A DNA stretch of 64,000 nt from Candidatus Eiseniibacteriota bacterium (GCA_025351485.1 JANXVU010000164.1:1-64000), one strand, 5' to 3'. Shown: positions 10,087 through 20,850, counted from the stretch's first letter. The notes: generated from the sequence alone by a model not told the origin. A program made the numbers and translations.

Positions 10087-10944
10087 CTACTTCACCGGCA
10101 CCTTCACCGGCTCGGTGAGCGTGATCCCGAACTTGTGGCCTAGGGCCAGCACCACCGGTTCGCCGCGCGAGGACAGGGCCAGGCCTGCGCCCGCCGCGCC
10201 GCCGATCACAGCACCCTTCTTGGCGTCGCCCGCAGCGCTTCCGATCAGGCCGCCGATCAGGGCGCCCGCGCCGGTCTTGACCACGTCGCCCTTGGTGTTG
10301 CCGCCGGCTTCGTAGGAGAAGGGTTTGGCCGCGATGTCCACCTTCGCCCCGGAGTCCAGCTCCAGCTGGTCGAACGCCAGGGCCAGCATCGCCTTGCTCT
10401 TTCCGCGGCCGGTGGAGTTCACGCCGGTCACGTGGCCGTGCACCTTGGCCCCTGCCGGAACTGCGACCGCGCCATCCACCACGATCGCGTTACCGATGGT
10501 GGCGGTGAACAGGTCACCTTCCTTGGCCGTTTCGCTGGACAGTTCGGCATTCAGCGAGGCCACCCCCGCGGTGCCCACCGGCACCGTGGCGTAGCGCGTC
10601 ACAGGGGCCTTGGGTTCGTGCGTGGCGCCGGAGCCGCTGCCGGCCGAACCGCCGCCATTGGCATCATGGCCACCCGTGGGCTTGTGCGGCCGGCGTGACT
10701 GCCGGGGAGCGCTTCCCGGGCCGAGTTCCTTGCCGGTGCCCCTTTCGGCGTCCGACACGGTTGCTGCCGTTCCGGCGGCTCCGCCGGCCGGCGCCGCCTG
10801 GTTATTCGCGGCCAGTATGGAATCCCGCACCTGCTGGGCCGTCAGGGAGTCGCCCCCCTTCGTGGACAAGTCCTCCTGCTTCTTTGCGCAGCCGAAGGCC
10901 ACCAGGCCAACGACAAAAGCCACTGCCACAAAACGAGTTCCCAT
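10087..10944 (-). CDS. glycine-zipper containing lipoprotein
   Basis: signal with lipobox VAFGC; C-terminal GALIGGLIGSAAGDAKKGAVIGGAAGAG. Confidence 0.7.
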   Translation of the reverse strand: MGTRFVAVAFVVGLVAFGCAKKQEDLSTKGGDSLTAQQVRDSILAANNQAAPAGGAAGTAATVSDAERGTGKELGPGSAPRQSRRPHKPTGGHDANGGGSAGSGSGATHEPKAPVTRYATVPVGTAGVASLNAELSSETAKEGDLFTATIGNAIVVDGAVAVPAGAKVHGHVTGVNSTGRGKSKAMLALAFDQLELDSGAKVDIAAKPFSYEAGGNTKGDVVKTGAGALIGGLIGSAAGDAKKGAVIGGAAGAGLALSSRGEPVVLALGHKFGITLTEPVKVPVK

Positions 10945-11206
10945 GAGTCTTTCTCCTCCTGGATCAGGTCCTACAGCCTTAACCCTTCCGGGGCGCTATG
11001 GTTCCGCCCCGGGTGGGGGCAGACGGTTAAGGAGTTGATCCAACAGATACATAAGTGGTATATTATAGATTCGGTCAGGCCAAGATGGCCGGGGGCCGTG
11101 TCCCTACTGTAGCCCCGGGACACGCGGCTGTCACCATCCCTTGCGGGGTGCCGTCGGGGCGACTACTCTGTACCCTTGATTTCCCCGGACCTTAAGGAGC
11201 CATTCT

Positions 11207-13195
11207 TTGTCGAGCCAGGCGACCAACCCGAACCGCTTCGAGCTGCCCGAACTGACCGTCCCCGTGGGACTGGGCCTGGCCCTCGTCCTGGCCCTGCTGA
11301 CCTTCGGGCGGGCCACGTTCCAGGCCTTCCCGTTCGTCTGGGACGATCGCTCGGCCATCGCGGGCTCCACGGAAATGCAGGGCGGGCAGGTGGCGGCCGT
11401 GGCTCGCCAGGCGTTCATGGGCCCGGCCGACCCCGCGGACCACACCCACGCCTACAGGCCGGTCGCCGCGGTCAGTTTTGCCCTGAACTCGATGCTGACC
11501 GGCTACCGTTCGCCGGCCTTCCACGCCGTCAATCTGCTGCTGCACCTCGTGGCGGTGGCGCTCCTGTTCTTCCTGGCCCGGGCCAGCCTGGAGAGCGTGG
11601 CGGGGGCCGCGGCGGCCGCGGCGATGCTGGCATCGCATCCCCTGGCCGCCGGCGTGGTGGGCTGGGTCGCCGGGCGGGCCGAGCTGCTGGGGCTGGTGTT
11701 TGCCCTAGGCGCCGCGCTGGTCTATCGCCGGAGCACCTCTTCCGGGCGCGATTCGATCGGGCTCCTCGCAGCGGCCTGGGTCCTGGCGCTTCTTTCCATG
11801 TTGTCCCACGAGTCCGGCCTGGCGCTACTCCTGGCGCTGCCGCTCCTGGACCGGTGGGCCCCGGGATTCCAGCCGGCCAGGGGAATGGGCTCGTTCTTCT
11901 CGCGGCAGGGCGGCCTGTGGGCCGCGGCATTCCTGTACCTCGCGCTTCGGGTGCATGCCCATCCGGCCGGCCTGGATGCGGGGATCGGGTCCGAGGCCCG
12001 GCCGCTCTTCGCCGCCCTGACCATCGGCCGCGCCCTGTTCTACGACGTGCTGGTGGCGCTGCTTCCCCTGCTCACCACGGTGCTTTCGCCCCTGGTGGTG
12101 TCCGGGCCGCGTGGCCTTGAGGTGGTGAACGAGGGCTCCGGGGCCCTGGGCGCCCTGGCCGTTCCGGCGCTGCTGGTCATGCTGGCGCTCTCCATCGGGG
12201 TGCTCATGCGTCACCGCGCCGCGGGTGTCGGGCTGCTCTGGTTCTGGCTCGCCCTGTTGCCGCTGCTGGACCTGTCCATCGTCACCGCCACCACGCCCGA
12301 CCGGGCGCTGTACATTCCGCTGGCCGGCCTGTCGATCGCCTTCGGAGCCCTGGCCATGTGGCTTTTCCGGCGCCTCCCGAGCCCCCGGACCGCGCTGGTC
12401 GCGGTGCTGGGGATCCTGCTGGTCCACACCGGCGTGGGGATCGCGCGCGTGGGGCTCTGGAAAGACGAAGTGTCGCTGCCGCAGACGCTGGCCGCGCGTC
12501 ACCCGCAGAACTCCACGGCGCTGACCGAACTGGGCGCCGCCTACGGCCGCTCGGGCAAGACGGAGGAGGCGCTGAAGACCTTCCGCGCCGCGCGAAGCGT
12601 GGATTCGCTGGATGCCCGCGCGGCGTGCAACCTGGCGCTGGCCTATGTGCGCGCCGGCAAGCCCGATTCGGCGATCCTGGTGCTCGGGCCGGCGCTGCGC
12701 AACTCTCCCGGCATGCCGGAGCTGCACCTGGCCGCGGCCGAGGCGCTGCTGGCCAAGGGCGAAGTGGCCGAGGCGATGTCCTCGTACGCCGACGTGCTGG
12801 ACCACGACACCACCAACGTCACGGCCCACATGGGCATGGCCCAGATCTACTACGGCCAGCACCAGCTGCCGGAGGCGGTCATCGAACTGCAGCGCGCCCT
12901 GGAGTTCGCCCCAAGGGACCCGCGCATCCACAACAACCTGGGGCTCGTCTACTTCGTTGCCCGCAGGTTCGACGAGGCCGACAAGGAGTTTCGCCGGGCG
13001 ATCCAGCTCGACGGCTCGGTGTCCCAGTTCTACTACAACCTGGCCCGCCTCAAGTACCAGCAGGGCCAGTACGCCGAGGCGATGCCGCCGGTGCAGAAGC
13101 TCATGGAATTGCTTCCCGGCAACCCGGGGCCGCGCGCGCTGCGGGACACCATCCAGGCGCGGCTTTCACGCGGGGCCCCCCGCCAGGACCGGTAG
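11207..13195 (+). CDS. TMTC-like GT-C membrane protein with C-terminal TPR repeats
   Basis: FPFVWDDRSAI, HAYRPVAAVSFALN, FHAVNLLLH motifs, multiple TM segments, then TPRs; TTG start. Confidence 0.75.
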   Translation: MSSQATNPNRFELPELTVPVGLGLALVLALLTFGRATFQAFPFVWDDRSAIAGSTEMQGGQVAAVARQAFMGPADPADHTHAYRPVAAVSFALNSMLTGYRSPAFHAVNLLLHLVAVALLFFLARASLESVAGAAAAAAMLASHPLAAGVVGWVAGRAELLGLVFALGAALVYRRSTSSGRDSIGLLAAAWVLALLSMLSHESGLALLLALPLLDRWAPGFQPARGMGSFFSRQGGLWAAAFLYLALRVHAHPAGLDAGIGSEARPLFAALTIGRALFYDVLVALLPLLTTVLSPLVVSGPRGLEVVNEGSGALGALAVPALLVMLALSIGVLMRHRAAGVGLLWFWLALLPLLDLSIVTATTPDRALYIPLAGLSIAFGALAMWLFRRLPSPRTALVAVLGILLVHTGVGIARVGLWKDEVSLPQTLAARHPQNSTALTELGAAYGRSGKTEEALKTFRAARSVDSLDARAACNLALAYVRAGKPDSAILVLGPALRNSPGMPELHLAAAEALLAKGEVAEAMSSYADVLDHDTTNVTAHMGMAQIYYGQHQLPEAVIELQRALEFAPRDPRIHNNLGLVYFVARRFDEADKEFRRAIQLDGSVSQFYYNLARLKYQQGQYAEAMPPVQKLMELLPGNPGPRALRDTIQARLSRGAPRQDR

Positions 13196-13216
13196 CTTCC
13201 GGCCCGGAAACATGAC

Positions 13217-15187
13217 ATGCGACTGACCGTTCCCTTCGACATGGCCCGGCGCCGCCGGCTGGTGGAGCGCGATCGCACCCGCGATGCCGTGGCCACGCGC
13301 GCGTTCCGGGTGCTGGGGTGGCTCATCCTGTCCGCGGCCACCCTGTGGCTGTACCTGCCGTCTGTCCGCGGCGAACTGGTGTGGGACGACCTCGCCCGCA
13401 TCGGCGTGCCGTCGGCCTCCGGGCACGCGCCATGGTTTCGCGACGTGCTGCCCCGCGACCTGGGATTGGGCGCCGGCCCTGAACGGTACCGTCCGCTCAC
13501 GCAGCTCTCGCTGCGGGCCGACCTGAAGCGCGCCGCAGGAGATTCCGCCGCGTTCCACTGGACGTCCATCCTGCTGCACCTGTTCAACGTGTTGCTGGTC
13601 AATATGCTGGCGCGCCGTCTCCGGCTGACGCGCGGCGCCTCATGGTTTGCCGCGCTGCTCTTCGCGGTCTATCCGCTCGGTACACTGGCCGTGGGCCACG
13701 TCGGTGGCCGGGAGGAAGTTCTGGCGCTCACCTTCCTGTTGATGGCCTTCCTGCTGCACGCGTCCCGCCGGTGGATCTACGAGCCGGTCGCGGTACTGAT
13801 GTTCACGCTGGCGCTGCTGGCCCGGCCGGCGGCGGCCGGCGGCGGCCTGGTGATGATCGCCTGGGAGCTCAAGCGCGGCCGGCCGCTTCGCGAGGCCCTG
13901 GCCCGGCTGGCCCCCTACGCGGTGGTTGGGGCGGTGGTGCTGTTCGCTGTCCGCCGCCACTTCGGGACGCTGGGATTCATGTCGGGAATGGAAGGGGATC
14001 CGCGGGCGCTCTTGCGCACCGTGCCGGTCGCGTTCTACCGGCTGTTCCAGGTGATGCTCCGTCCCTATGCCGTGTCGGAGCCCTCGGTGCTCAACTTCCG
14101 CGGCGAAAACCTCGTGCCCTGGGTGGCGGCCTCCTGGGAGCCGCGCCTGCTGGCCGGTCTCGCGTTCACCCTGGCCTACGGGGCCGCCGTTTGGCTCACC
14201 GTGCGCGGCCGCGGCCGCGCGCTGGTCCCCATGGTGGCGCTGCCGGTGCTGTGGCTGCCGCTGGACAGCATTTTCTTCGGGCGCGCGTTCGACCTGACCC
14301 ACAACTTGTACGCGCCTTCGGTGGCGTTCGTGCTGCTCATGGCCCTGATGGTGGAGCGCGCCGGTTTCGAGGGCCGGGCCGGTGGAGTGCGGCGCGCGCT
14401 GGTGGCGGCGGCGGCCGCCCTGGTGGCGCTCTCGTTCGTGGTGGCCACGCAGGCGAGGCTGGGAGTGTGGCACGACGAGGGCACCGTCTATCTGGAGGCG
14501 ATGAACCGGTATCCTTCCGTGGCCGCCTATCATGCCGGTTACGGAACCTGGCTGGCCCGCAAGGGAGACGATCTTCCCGCGGTGGACGAGCTTCGCCGGG
14601 CGGTGGAGATGGACCCCACCCTGGCCGCGGCGCACTACAACCTTGGTCTTCTCCATGCTTCCCTGGCGCGCGACGGCGAGGCCGCCTCCTCGTTCGAGCG
14701 CGCCGCCGCTCTGGATCCCAGGGACCCGGACGCGCTCCTGGGCCTGGCCCGCGCCTGCCTGCGGCTCGACCGGCCGGCCGAGGCGCTGGCCTCCGCGCAG
14801 CGGGCGGTGGCCCTGGACGGGTCACGCGCCGACCTGCACGAGGCCCTGGGAATGGCGCGGATGGAACGGGGCGACCTGAGCGAGGCCGAATTGGAAGTCG
14901 AGCGCGCGATCCAATTGGAGCCGCGGGGAGCCCGCCATCATGCGGCCCTGGCGGCGGTACTGCGGCGCGCCCGCCGGCTGGAAGAATCCCTGGTGGTGGC
15001 CACCAACGCGGTGCGCCTGGACGGCCGGAGCCCCGAGGCGGCGCTGGAGCGCGCCCGCACGCTGGACGCCCTTGGCCGACGGGGGGAAGCCCTGGAAGAC
15101 CTGAACCGCTACCAGGCGCTGGTGCAGTACCCGGATCCTGCCGCGCTTCGTCTGCTGGAATCCCTCAAGCAGAAGCTGGGCCGCTAG
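13217..15187 (+). CDS. TMTC-like GT-C membrane protein with C-terminal TPR repeats (tandem paralog)
   Basis: ELVWDDLARI, RYRPLTQLSLRADL, FHWTSILLHLFN motifs, TM segments, TPRs. Confidence 0.75.
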   Translation: MRLTVPFDMARRRRLVERDRTRDAVATRAFRVLGWLILSAATLWLYLPSVRGELVWDDLARIGVPSASGHAPWFRDVLPRDLGLGAGPERYRPLTQLSLRADLKRAAGDSAAFHWTSILLHLFNVLLVNMLARRLRLTRGASWFAALLFAVYPLGTLAVGHVGGREEVLALTFLLMAFLLHASRRWIYEPVAVLMFTLALLARPAAAGGGLVMIAWELKRGRPLREALARLAPYAVVGAVVLFAVRRHFGTLGFMSGMEGDPRALLRTVPVAFYRLFQVMLRPYAVSEPSVLNFRGENLVPWVAASWEPRLLAGLAFTLAYGAAVWLTVRGRGRALVPMVALPVLWLPLDSIFFGRAFDLTHNLYAPSVAFVLLMALMVERAGFEGRAGGVRRALVAAAAALVALSFVVATQARLGVWHDEGTVYLEAMNRYPSVAAYHAGYGTWLARKGDDLPAVDELRRAVEMDPTLAAAHYNLGLLHASLARDGEAASSFERAAALDPRDPDALLGLARACLRLDRPAEALASAQRAVALDGSRADLHEALGMARMERGDLSEAELEVERAIQLEPRGARHHAALAAVLRRARRLEESLVVATNAVRLDGRSPEAALERARTLDALGRRGEALEDLNRYQALVQYPDPAALRLLESLKQKLGR

Positions 15188-15387
15188 AATCCCCCGCCCG
15201 CCGACACCTGCCTCGGAATAATTCGGCGGGTCGCATTTTATTGACTTTTGGAACCCGCTCCACTAGCCTCTACAGCCACGCTGGACGGAACTCCAAATGC
15301 GCCCACGTCCGTCCCGCGCTCTCCCATCGAAGTCGGCACCCCGTTCCTCATCCGAGCATCCGTGCACCCTCACCGGAGGAGTCCCCT

Positions 15388-18300
15388 ATGACCTTGAAAC
15401 AGTTGGGTGCGGTTTGTCTCATCGCCGGCGCCTCGCTCTGCGCGCTGCTATCCGCGGCGCTGGCCGGTCCCCGCACCGATAACCGCCACCCCGTGGGCTG
15501 GGAGCGCATGCACCGCCCGGTCCGCGCCCAGCGCGCTCAGCTGGACCCCTACGGGACCGTCCAGATTCCCAAGGACATCCAGTCCTACTTTGACGGCGGC
15601 GCCGCGCCCGATGACCAGGTGGACAATCCAGAAGGCGACGGGCACGCTCCGCAGATCCTTCCGAACAACGGCCCCCGCCCGCAGCGCTCCGAACTGGTGG
15701 GCAGCAACGTGCGGGTAAACAACACCGCCGGCGACCCGGCGGGCATTTGCAACTCCGAGACCCACATGGCCGCCCTGGGAAACTACATGGTGGCCGGCTG
15801 GAACGACGGCCTGAACTTTGGCACGCCTCCCGGCAACTCCGGCTACTCCTACTCGGTCGACGGCGGGCTCTCGTGGATTGACGGCGGCGTGCCGCCCAAC
15901 ACCGGCTACCCGACCGGCCGCTACGAGGGCGATCCTGTCCTGGCGGTGGATAACGCCGGCAATTTCTACTACGCGAACCTGTTCACGCCCGACGGTTCCC
16001 AGTCCGGGCTCTCGGTCAACCACGGCAAGTTCGCCGGCTTTGTCTTCACCTGGGACCCGCCGGTGGTGCCGGTGCAGACGGCCACCGACTTCCTGGACAA
16101 GGAATGGATCGCGGTCGACCCGGTGAACGGGAACATCTACATGAGCTACACACGCTTCCTGGGCGCGGGCGGAGACCAGGTCGAGTTCACGTACTCCACC
16201 AACCAGGGCGCCACCTGGAGCGTTCCCCAGGTGCTCACCAACCCGGCGCTCATCGGCATCCAGGGCTCGCGCCCGGTGGTGGACGCCGCGCACGGGGTGC
16301 ACGTGATCTACTACGCCGAAGACAACTTCACCTTCGTGGACGGGCAGCGCATGCGCTCCTCCAGCGACATGGGCGTGACCTTCGGAGCCGAGGCCGTGGT
16401 GGCCGCGCCGATCTACACCAACTACGGCTCGGGCCCCCCGGGATACAACCGGACCAACTGCAACGGATTCGCGTCCGTCGCCGTGGACCGCTCCGGCGGC
16501 CCGCGCAACGGCAACCTGTACGCCACCTGGGCCGAGGCCGTCGACTTCTACGATGACAACCTGGGCGGCAACGGCGTGGTCAACGAGGTCGAGAACAACG
16601 GCACGCCGGCCACCGCCAACCCCTTCACCCTGGGCAACAACCTGCTGGGATCCCTGGCCAGCACCGCCGACCAGGACTGGTTCAAGTTCAACGCGGTCGC
16701 GGGCCAGACCGTGGAATTCTACATGGCCCCCAACGGCAGCGCCGAGGAAGGCTTCCTGCGACTGTTCGCCTTTGGCGGCGCCACCGCGCAGCGCGTGGCG
16801 GTGAGCCACTTCTCGGGCGGCCAGGCGGTGATCGTCTACACCATCCCCACCAGCGGCACGTACTTCCTGCGGGCGCTGAACTTCGACGGCGTGGCGACCC
16901 ACGTGGGCGCCTACGTGGTCTACACCGGGCTGCACTTGCCGGTGGTGGCCGACGTGGCGCGGGACTGCCGCGACGTGATGCTCACCTCTTCCAGCGACGG
17001 CGGCGCGACTTGGACGCCGCGCACCGTGGTGAACGACGATGCGGCGCTGTTCGACAACTCCTTCCCGGAAGTGGCAGTGGACGGCATCGGCAAGGTGCAC
17101 GTGGACTGGTATGACCACCGCAACGACCCCGGGTCGGGCATCCTGACTGACATGTACTACTCCCGCTCGCAGGACGGCGGCGCCACGTTCCCGGCCTCGG
17201 TGCGGATCAACGACGGCCCGTCGCTCAACTGGAGCAACGTCAGCAGCAATCTGCAGCCGAACATGGGCGACTACAGCGCGCTGGTCGCGGACGGGATGAA
17301 CGTGTACGGCAACTTCGCGGACGGGCGGCAGGGGAGCCCGGACTCGTGGTTCGTCCCGATCTCGGGCGGCTTCACGGTGCAGTGCCCGACGGCTGTGGGC
17401 GCGCGCTGCCCGGGCGACACGGTCAGTTACACCTACCACGTGTGCAGCAACGACCCGTTCCCGGCGTACCTGATTTTCAGCTACACCAACTCGGCGGGGT
17501 CCGATTGCGCGCGGACTGACAGCGCGCTGATCAACCCGGGCGAGTGCCGGGACATCAGCTTCAGCTGCGTGATTCCGCGCTGCACCAAGGACAACGAGAT
17601 CGTGTTCGCCGCCGCCTACAGCCTGTCCAACTGCCGCGACCAGGTGGTCCGCTGTTCGCTGACCCAGCCGGTCAATCACAACCAGCTGTACACCTTCGGC
17701 AATTGCGCCCAGGGCAGGATCGCCCAGCCCGGGGAGAGCGTCGCTCTGAACTGGAACTTCTGCGTGCAAGGCGTGCTGGTCTGCCCGGACTCGCTGTTCT
17801 GCGACCTGTTTGACTCGCAGGGCTGGCTCTTTTCGGGACCGCAACACCAGGAGGGCCCGCTGGCCCTCGGGTGCGTGGGTGCCGGTGGACAGATCGACGT
17901 TCCGGCGAACTGCGCGCCGGGCGACTCCACGATCGTCTACTTCATCTGCCACAACACGTGCGGCGACATCGTGGACACGTGCGCGACGGTCATCAAGTGC
18001 CAGCCGATCACTCCGGTGCGGATGACCAACATCGACATCGAGGCCGGCCACCGGTTCATCGAGGTGAAGTGGACCGCGTTCATCGAGGGCGCCTCGTCGT
18101 TCCGGGTGTCCCGCTCCGCGACCCGCGCGGGCAGCTACGCGCAGATCGGATCGGACATCGACGGCGGCAGGGGCAGCGACTTCTCGCTGCGCGACGAGTC
18201 GGTGCGCCCGGCCACCGAGTACTGGTACAAGGTCGGATACAACACGAGCGGCAACTGGACCTGGTCGCAGCCGATCCGGGTGAAGACCCCGGCGGCGGTG

Positions 18301-18573
18301 TTCTCGTTCAGCGCGGCCCGTCCCAACCCGACCCGCGGCGCCACACGCCTCGATTACGAAATCGAGCGCACCGGCACGGCCAGGCTGGAAATCTACAACC
18401 TGAACGGACAGCGCATCCGGACCCTGCTGGACGGCCCGGCGGAAGCCGGAACCGGATCGGTCACCTGGGATGGACGCACCGCCTCGGGCGACCGCGCTCC
18501 GGCGGGCGCGTACTTCGCGCGCCTCAGCTCGGCGGGCAAGGTGGCGAACCAGCGGATCATGCTGCTCCGATAG
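15388..18573 (+). CDS. secreted BNR/sialidase-fold protein with PPC domain and FlgD-like C-terminal domain
   Basis: signal peptide; YSYSVDGGLSW, TSSSDGGATWTPR, YSRSQDGGATFP; PPC-like DQDWFKFNAVAGQTVEFYM; C-terminal RPNPTRGATRLDYEIERTGTARLEIYNLNGQRIRTLLDG...WDGRTASGDRAPAGAYFARL. Confidence 0.8.
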   Translation: MTLKQLGAVCLIAGASLCALLSAALAGPRTDNRHPVGWERMHRPVRAQRAQLDPYGTVQIPKDIQSYFDGGAAPDDQVDNPEGDGHAPQILPNNGPRPQRSELVGSNVRVNNTAGDPAGICNSETHMAALGNYMVAGWNDGLNFGTPPGNSGYSYSVDGGLSWIDGGVPPNTGYPTGRYEGDPVLAVDNAGNFYYANLFTPDGSQSGLSVNHGKFAGFVFTWDPPVVPVQTATDFLDKEWIAVDPVNGNIYMSYTRFLGAGGDQVEFTYSTNQGATWSVPQVLTNPALIGIQGSRPVVDAAHGVHVIYYAEDNFTFVDGQRMRSSSDMGVTFGAEAVVAAPIYTNYGSGPPGYNRTNCNGFASVAVDRSGGPRNGNLYATWAEAVDFYDDNLGGNGVVNEVENNGTPATANPFTLGNNLLGSLASTADQDWFKFNAVAGQTVEFYMAPNGSAEEGFLRLFAFGGATAQRVAVSHFSGGQAVIVYTIPTSGTYFLRALNFDGVATHVGAYVVYTGLHLPVVADVARDCRDVMLTSSSDGGATWTPRTVVNDDAALFDNSFPEVAVDGIGKVHVDWYDHRNDPGSGILTDMYYSRSQDGGATFPASVRINDGPSLNWSNVSSNLQPNMGDYSALVADGMNVYGNFADGRQGSPDSWFVPISGGFTVQCPTAVGARCPGDTVSYTYHVCSNDPFPAYLIFSYTNSAGSDCARTDSALINPGECRDISFSCVIPRCTKDNEIVFAAAYSLSNCRDQVVRCSLTQPVNHNQLYTFGNCAQGRIAQPGESVALNWNFCVQGVLVCPDSLFCDLFDSQGWLFSGPQHQEGPLALGCVGAGGQIDVPANCAPGDSTIVYFICHNTCGDIVDTCATVIKCQPITPVRMTNIDIEAGHRFIEVKWTAFIEGASSFRVSRSATRAGSYAQIGSDIDGGRGSDFSLRDESVRPATEYWYKVGYNTSGNWTWSQPIRVKTPAAVFSFSAARPNPTRGATRLDYEIERTGTARLEIYNLNGQRIRTLLDGPAEAGTGSVTWDGRTASGDRAPAGAYFARLSSAGKVANQRIMLLR

Positions 18574-18623
18574 TCCCATCAAGGTGAGGGGCGGGATGTT
18601 CCGCCCCTCAAGTGCCTCAAGTG

Positions 18624-18660
18624 AAAGGCCCCGGGGCTTGACTCCGGGGCCTTTCTTGTT
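18624..18660 (+). terminator. intrinsic terminator
   Basis: AAAGGCCCCGG/CCGGGGCCTTT stem followed by CTTGTT. Confidence 0.7.
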
Positions 18661-18677
18661 GAACTTGGTGGATCAGG

Positions 18678-19313
18678 ATGGAGATTCACCCCGGGACGAG
18701 GGACGCCATGTTTCAGAAAGATCTGCTGATTTACGCCGTGCACCTGCTGTTCTGGGGTTCCAGCGGCATCGGCCGGCTCTTCATCCGATCGCCGAAAGGC
18801 GCCGAGGCCGGGGCCGCTGCGCCGGCCCCGGAGGCGAAAGAGGAGCGCTCCGCGCCCCATTCCCGGCTGCTGCTCGTCTTTCACTCGGTGGCGTTCGGCG
18901 CGATGTACCTCGGCGTGGGCCAGTTCGCGATCCCGGGGCGCGTGCCGGCCTGGTTTCCGGGCCAGCGAATCGCGGGGACGGTGATCATCCTGGCGGGCGG
19001 TGCGATCATGGCGTGGGCCATGGCCACGTTTCAGTCGTGGCGGTTCCGCGCCAAGCTGGAGCAAGGGCATAAACTGGCCACCGGCGGCCCGTTCCGGCTC
19101 TTCCGGCATCCGATCTACCTGGCCCTGGATCTGCTGGCGCTGGGCACGGCGGTGTGGATCCCGTCCGCGGCCTGCTGGATCGGGTTCGTGCTGATGGTGA
19201 TTGGAAGCGATCTCAGGGCGCGCGCGGAAGAGTCGTTGCTCCGGGAGACTTTTGGGCAGGTCTACCTGGACTACTGCGCGCGCACCCGGCGTTTCATCCC
19301 GGGAGTGTACTGA
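18678..19313 (+). CDS. isoprenylcysteine carboxyl methyltransferase-family membrane protein
   Basis: LATGGPFRLFRHPIYLALDLLALG ... EESLLRETFGQVYLDYCARTRRFIPGVY. Confidence 0.75.
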   Translation: MEIHPGTRDAMFQKDLLIYAVHLLFWGSSGIGRLFIRSPKGAEAGAAAPAPEAKEERSAPHSRLLLVFHSVAFGAMYLGVGQFAIPGRVPAWFPGQRIAGTVIILAGGAIMAWAMATFQSWRFRAKLEQGHKLATGGPFRLFRHPIYLALDLLALGTAVWIPSAACWIGFVLMVIGSDLRARAEESLLRETFGQVYLDYCARTRRFIPGVY

Positions 19314-19332
19314 TCGGGTGGATGGCGCCGGA

Positions 19333-20850
19333 TCACTTCCACGGCGGGTCCACTACCTGGTAGACCACCAGGTGGTCGCCGCCGCCGGTGGTGTTGTGGT
19401 GTTCGGACCGGTGGACCTCCCGGAGCCACGGCCGGCTCGAAATCGCGGGATACCATTCCGGAAAGAAGATGCAGTAGTCCGGGCGGGCCTCGGCCAGGAA
19501 TTCCAGGATGACTTCCTCCCGCCCCGGCGCAGGCTGCACCCGCCGGCTCCGCAGATGCAGTTCCACCAGCCTTGAAGAGATCAAACCTTCGGTGTCGATG
19601 CAGTAGCGCCCGCCCAGGTAGGTGATGGCGCCCACGTCGTTGGTGGCCACCCGCGCCCCGGATGGCAGGTGAGCGCGGACCCAGTCGCCGGTCTCCACCT
19701 GCAGCGACAAGATGGTGTCCACGTCGGCCAGGTAGATGTCGTGCGCCAGTACGAAGCCCCGCAACCCGCCCGGCAGCAGCGCCAGGGCCAGGGAAGCCCC
19801 GGCGACTGCGCGCGCCGAAGCGCCGCGCAGCCGCGTCACGATCCACTCCGCCGCCCCCATCGCCAGCAGGAACTGGAACGGGATCAGCGGAATGCTGTAC
19901 CGGGACATGCTGAAGTGCCGCGGGTAGAGCGCCATGGAATAGATCCAGAACGCCACCGGCCACCATGCCACGACTCCCGCGCGCTCGCGCGCGTGCCGCC
20001 ACATCCAGGCCACGAGCCCCGGCACCAGGAGGACAGCCATGATCGCGTTGTCCTGCCACGCCCACGCCAGCATCCGCGGGAGATACCGGGACCGCTCCTG
20101 CCCCAGGATCCCATCCAGGGCCGGAAGCAGGCTCTTGGCGTAAAAGGTGTTGGGCAGCGGCCGGCCGGTGGTGGCCAGACAGAAGAGGGCGTAGGGAATC
20201 AGGAGCGCGATCAGCGTGGCCGCGTAGGCCAGGGCGTCGGTCCCCGCGCCGTGCCTGTTCGCGGCCGGGCGGGAGCGAAGGACTTCCATCGAGCCCACGA
20301 TCGCGGCCAGGATCAGCATCTCCGGACGGGCTGCCACGGCAAGCCCCGCGACCGCTCCCAGCAAGATCCCGCGGCGCCATCCCCGCCATTCCGCCATCTG
20401 GGCGCGCACCAGCAGCAGCGAAAGCGCGGCGGCCAGGCACGTCTCCATGCCCGAGAGCCCCGCCCACACCATTCGTCCGCATGCGGCCGTGCAGGTTCCC
20501 GCGAAGATCGCCGGCAACAGGGGCAGGCCCGCCGCGAGGCCGACCTCGAAGGTGAGCACGGCCGCGGCCGACATGGAAGCCATTCCCAGTCCGAGCGCCA
20601 GCCACTCGGCGCGCACGCCCAGGGTGTTGCCGAGCGCCAGCAGCAGCACCCAAAGCGGACTGGTCGCGCCAGGCGAGGGCTCCCCCGGGTTGAACGAAAA
20701 GCCCGCCCCGTGCGCCAGGTTCCGCGCGTACTGGAAGTGGATATACGGGTCGTCCATCGGAAAGCCCGGCCGCCCAAAGCCGGCCAGCTCATCCCGCAGG
20801 AACCACGCCGCCAGGGCCGCGGCCAGCACGGCGATGCCGGCCCGCGCCAC
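19333..20850 (-). CDS. GT-C type glycosyltransferase-like integral membrane protein
   Basis: N-terminal GFPMDDPYIHFQYARNLAHGAGFSFNPGEPSPGATSPLWVLLL and multiple TM segments. Confidence 0.7.
   Translation of the reverse strand: MARAGIAVLAAALAAWFLRDELAGFGRPGFPMDDPYIHFQYARNLAHGAGFSFNPGEPSPGATSPLWVLLLALGNTLGVRAEWLALGLGMASMSAAAVLTFEVGLAAGLPLLPAIFAGTCTAACGRMVWAGLSGMETCLAAALSLLLVRAQMAEWRGWRRGILLGAVAGLAVAARPEMLILAAIVGSMEVLRSRPAANRHGAGTDALAYAATLIALLIPYALFCLATTGRPLPNTFYAKSLLPALDGILGQERSRYLPRMLAWAWQDNAIMAVLLVPGLVAWMWRHARERAGVVAWWPVAFWIYSMALYPRHFSMSRYSIPLIPFQFLLAMGAAEWIVTRLRGASARAVAGASLALALLPGGLRGFVLAHDIYLADVDTILSLQVETGDWVRAHLPSGARVATNDVGAITYLGGRYCIDTEGLISSRLVELHLRSRRVQPAPGREEVILEFLAEARPDYCIFFPEWYPAISSRPWLREVHRSEHHNTTGGGDHLVVYQVVDPPWK

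Noticed and set aside
13642-15387. N-terminal part of the 1643-aa ORF 13642..18573
   Set aside because: Out-of-frame read-through of the TPR gene; the genuine start is ATG 15388 with a signal peptide.
15448-18582. 1044-aa minus-strand ORF
   Set aside because: Shadow of the BNR/PPC protein at 15388; His/Arg/Val-rich translation typical of antisense high-GC reading.
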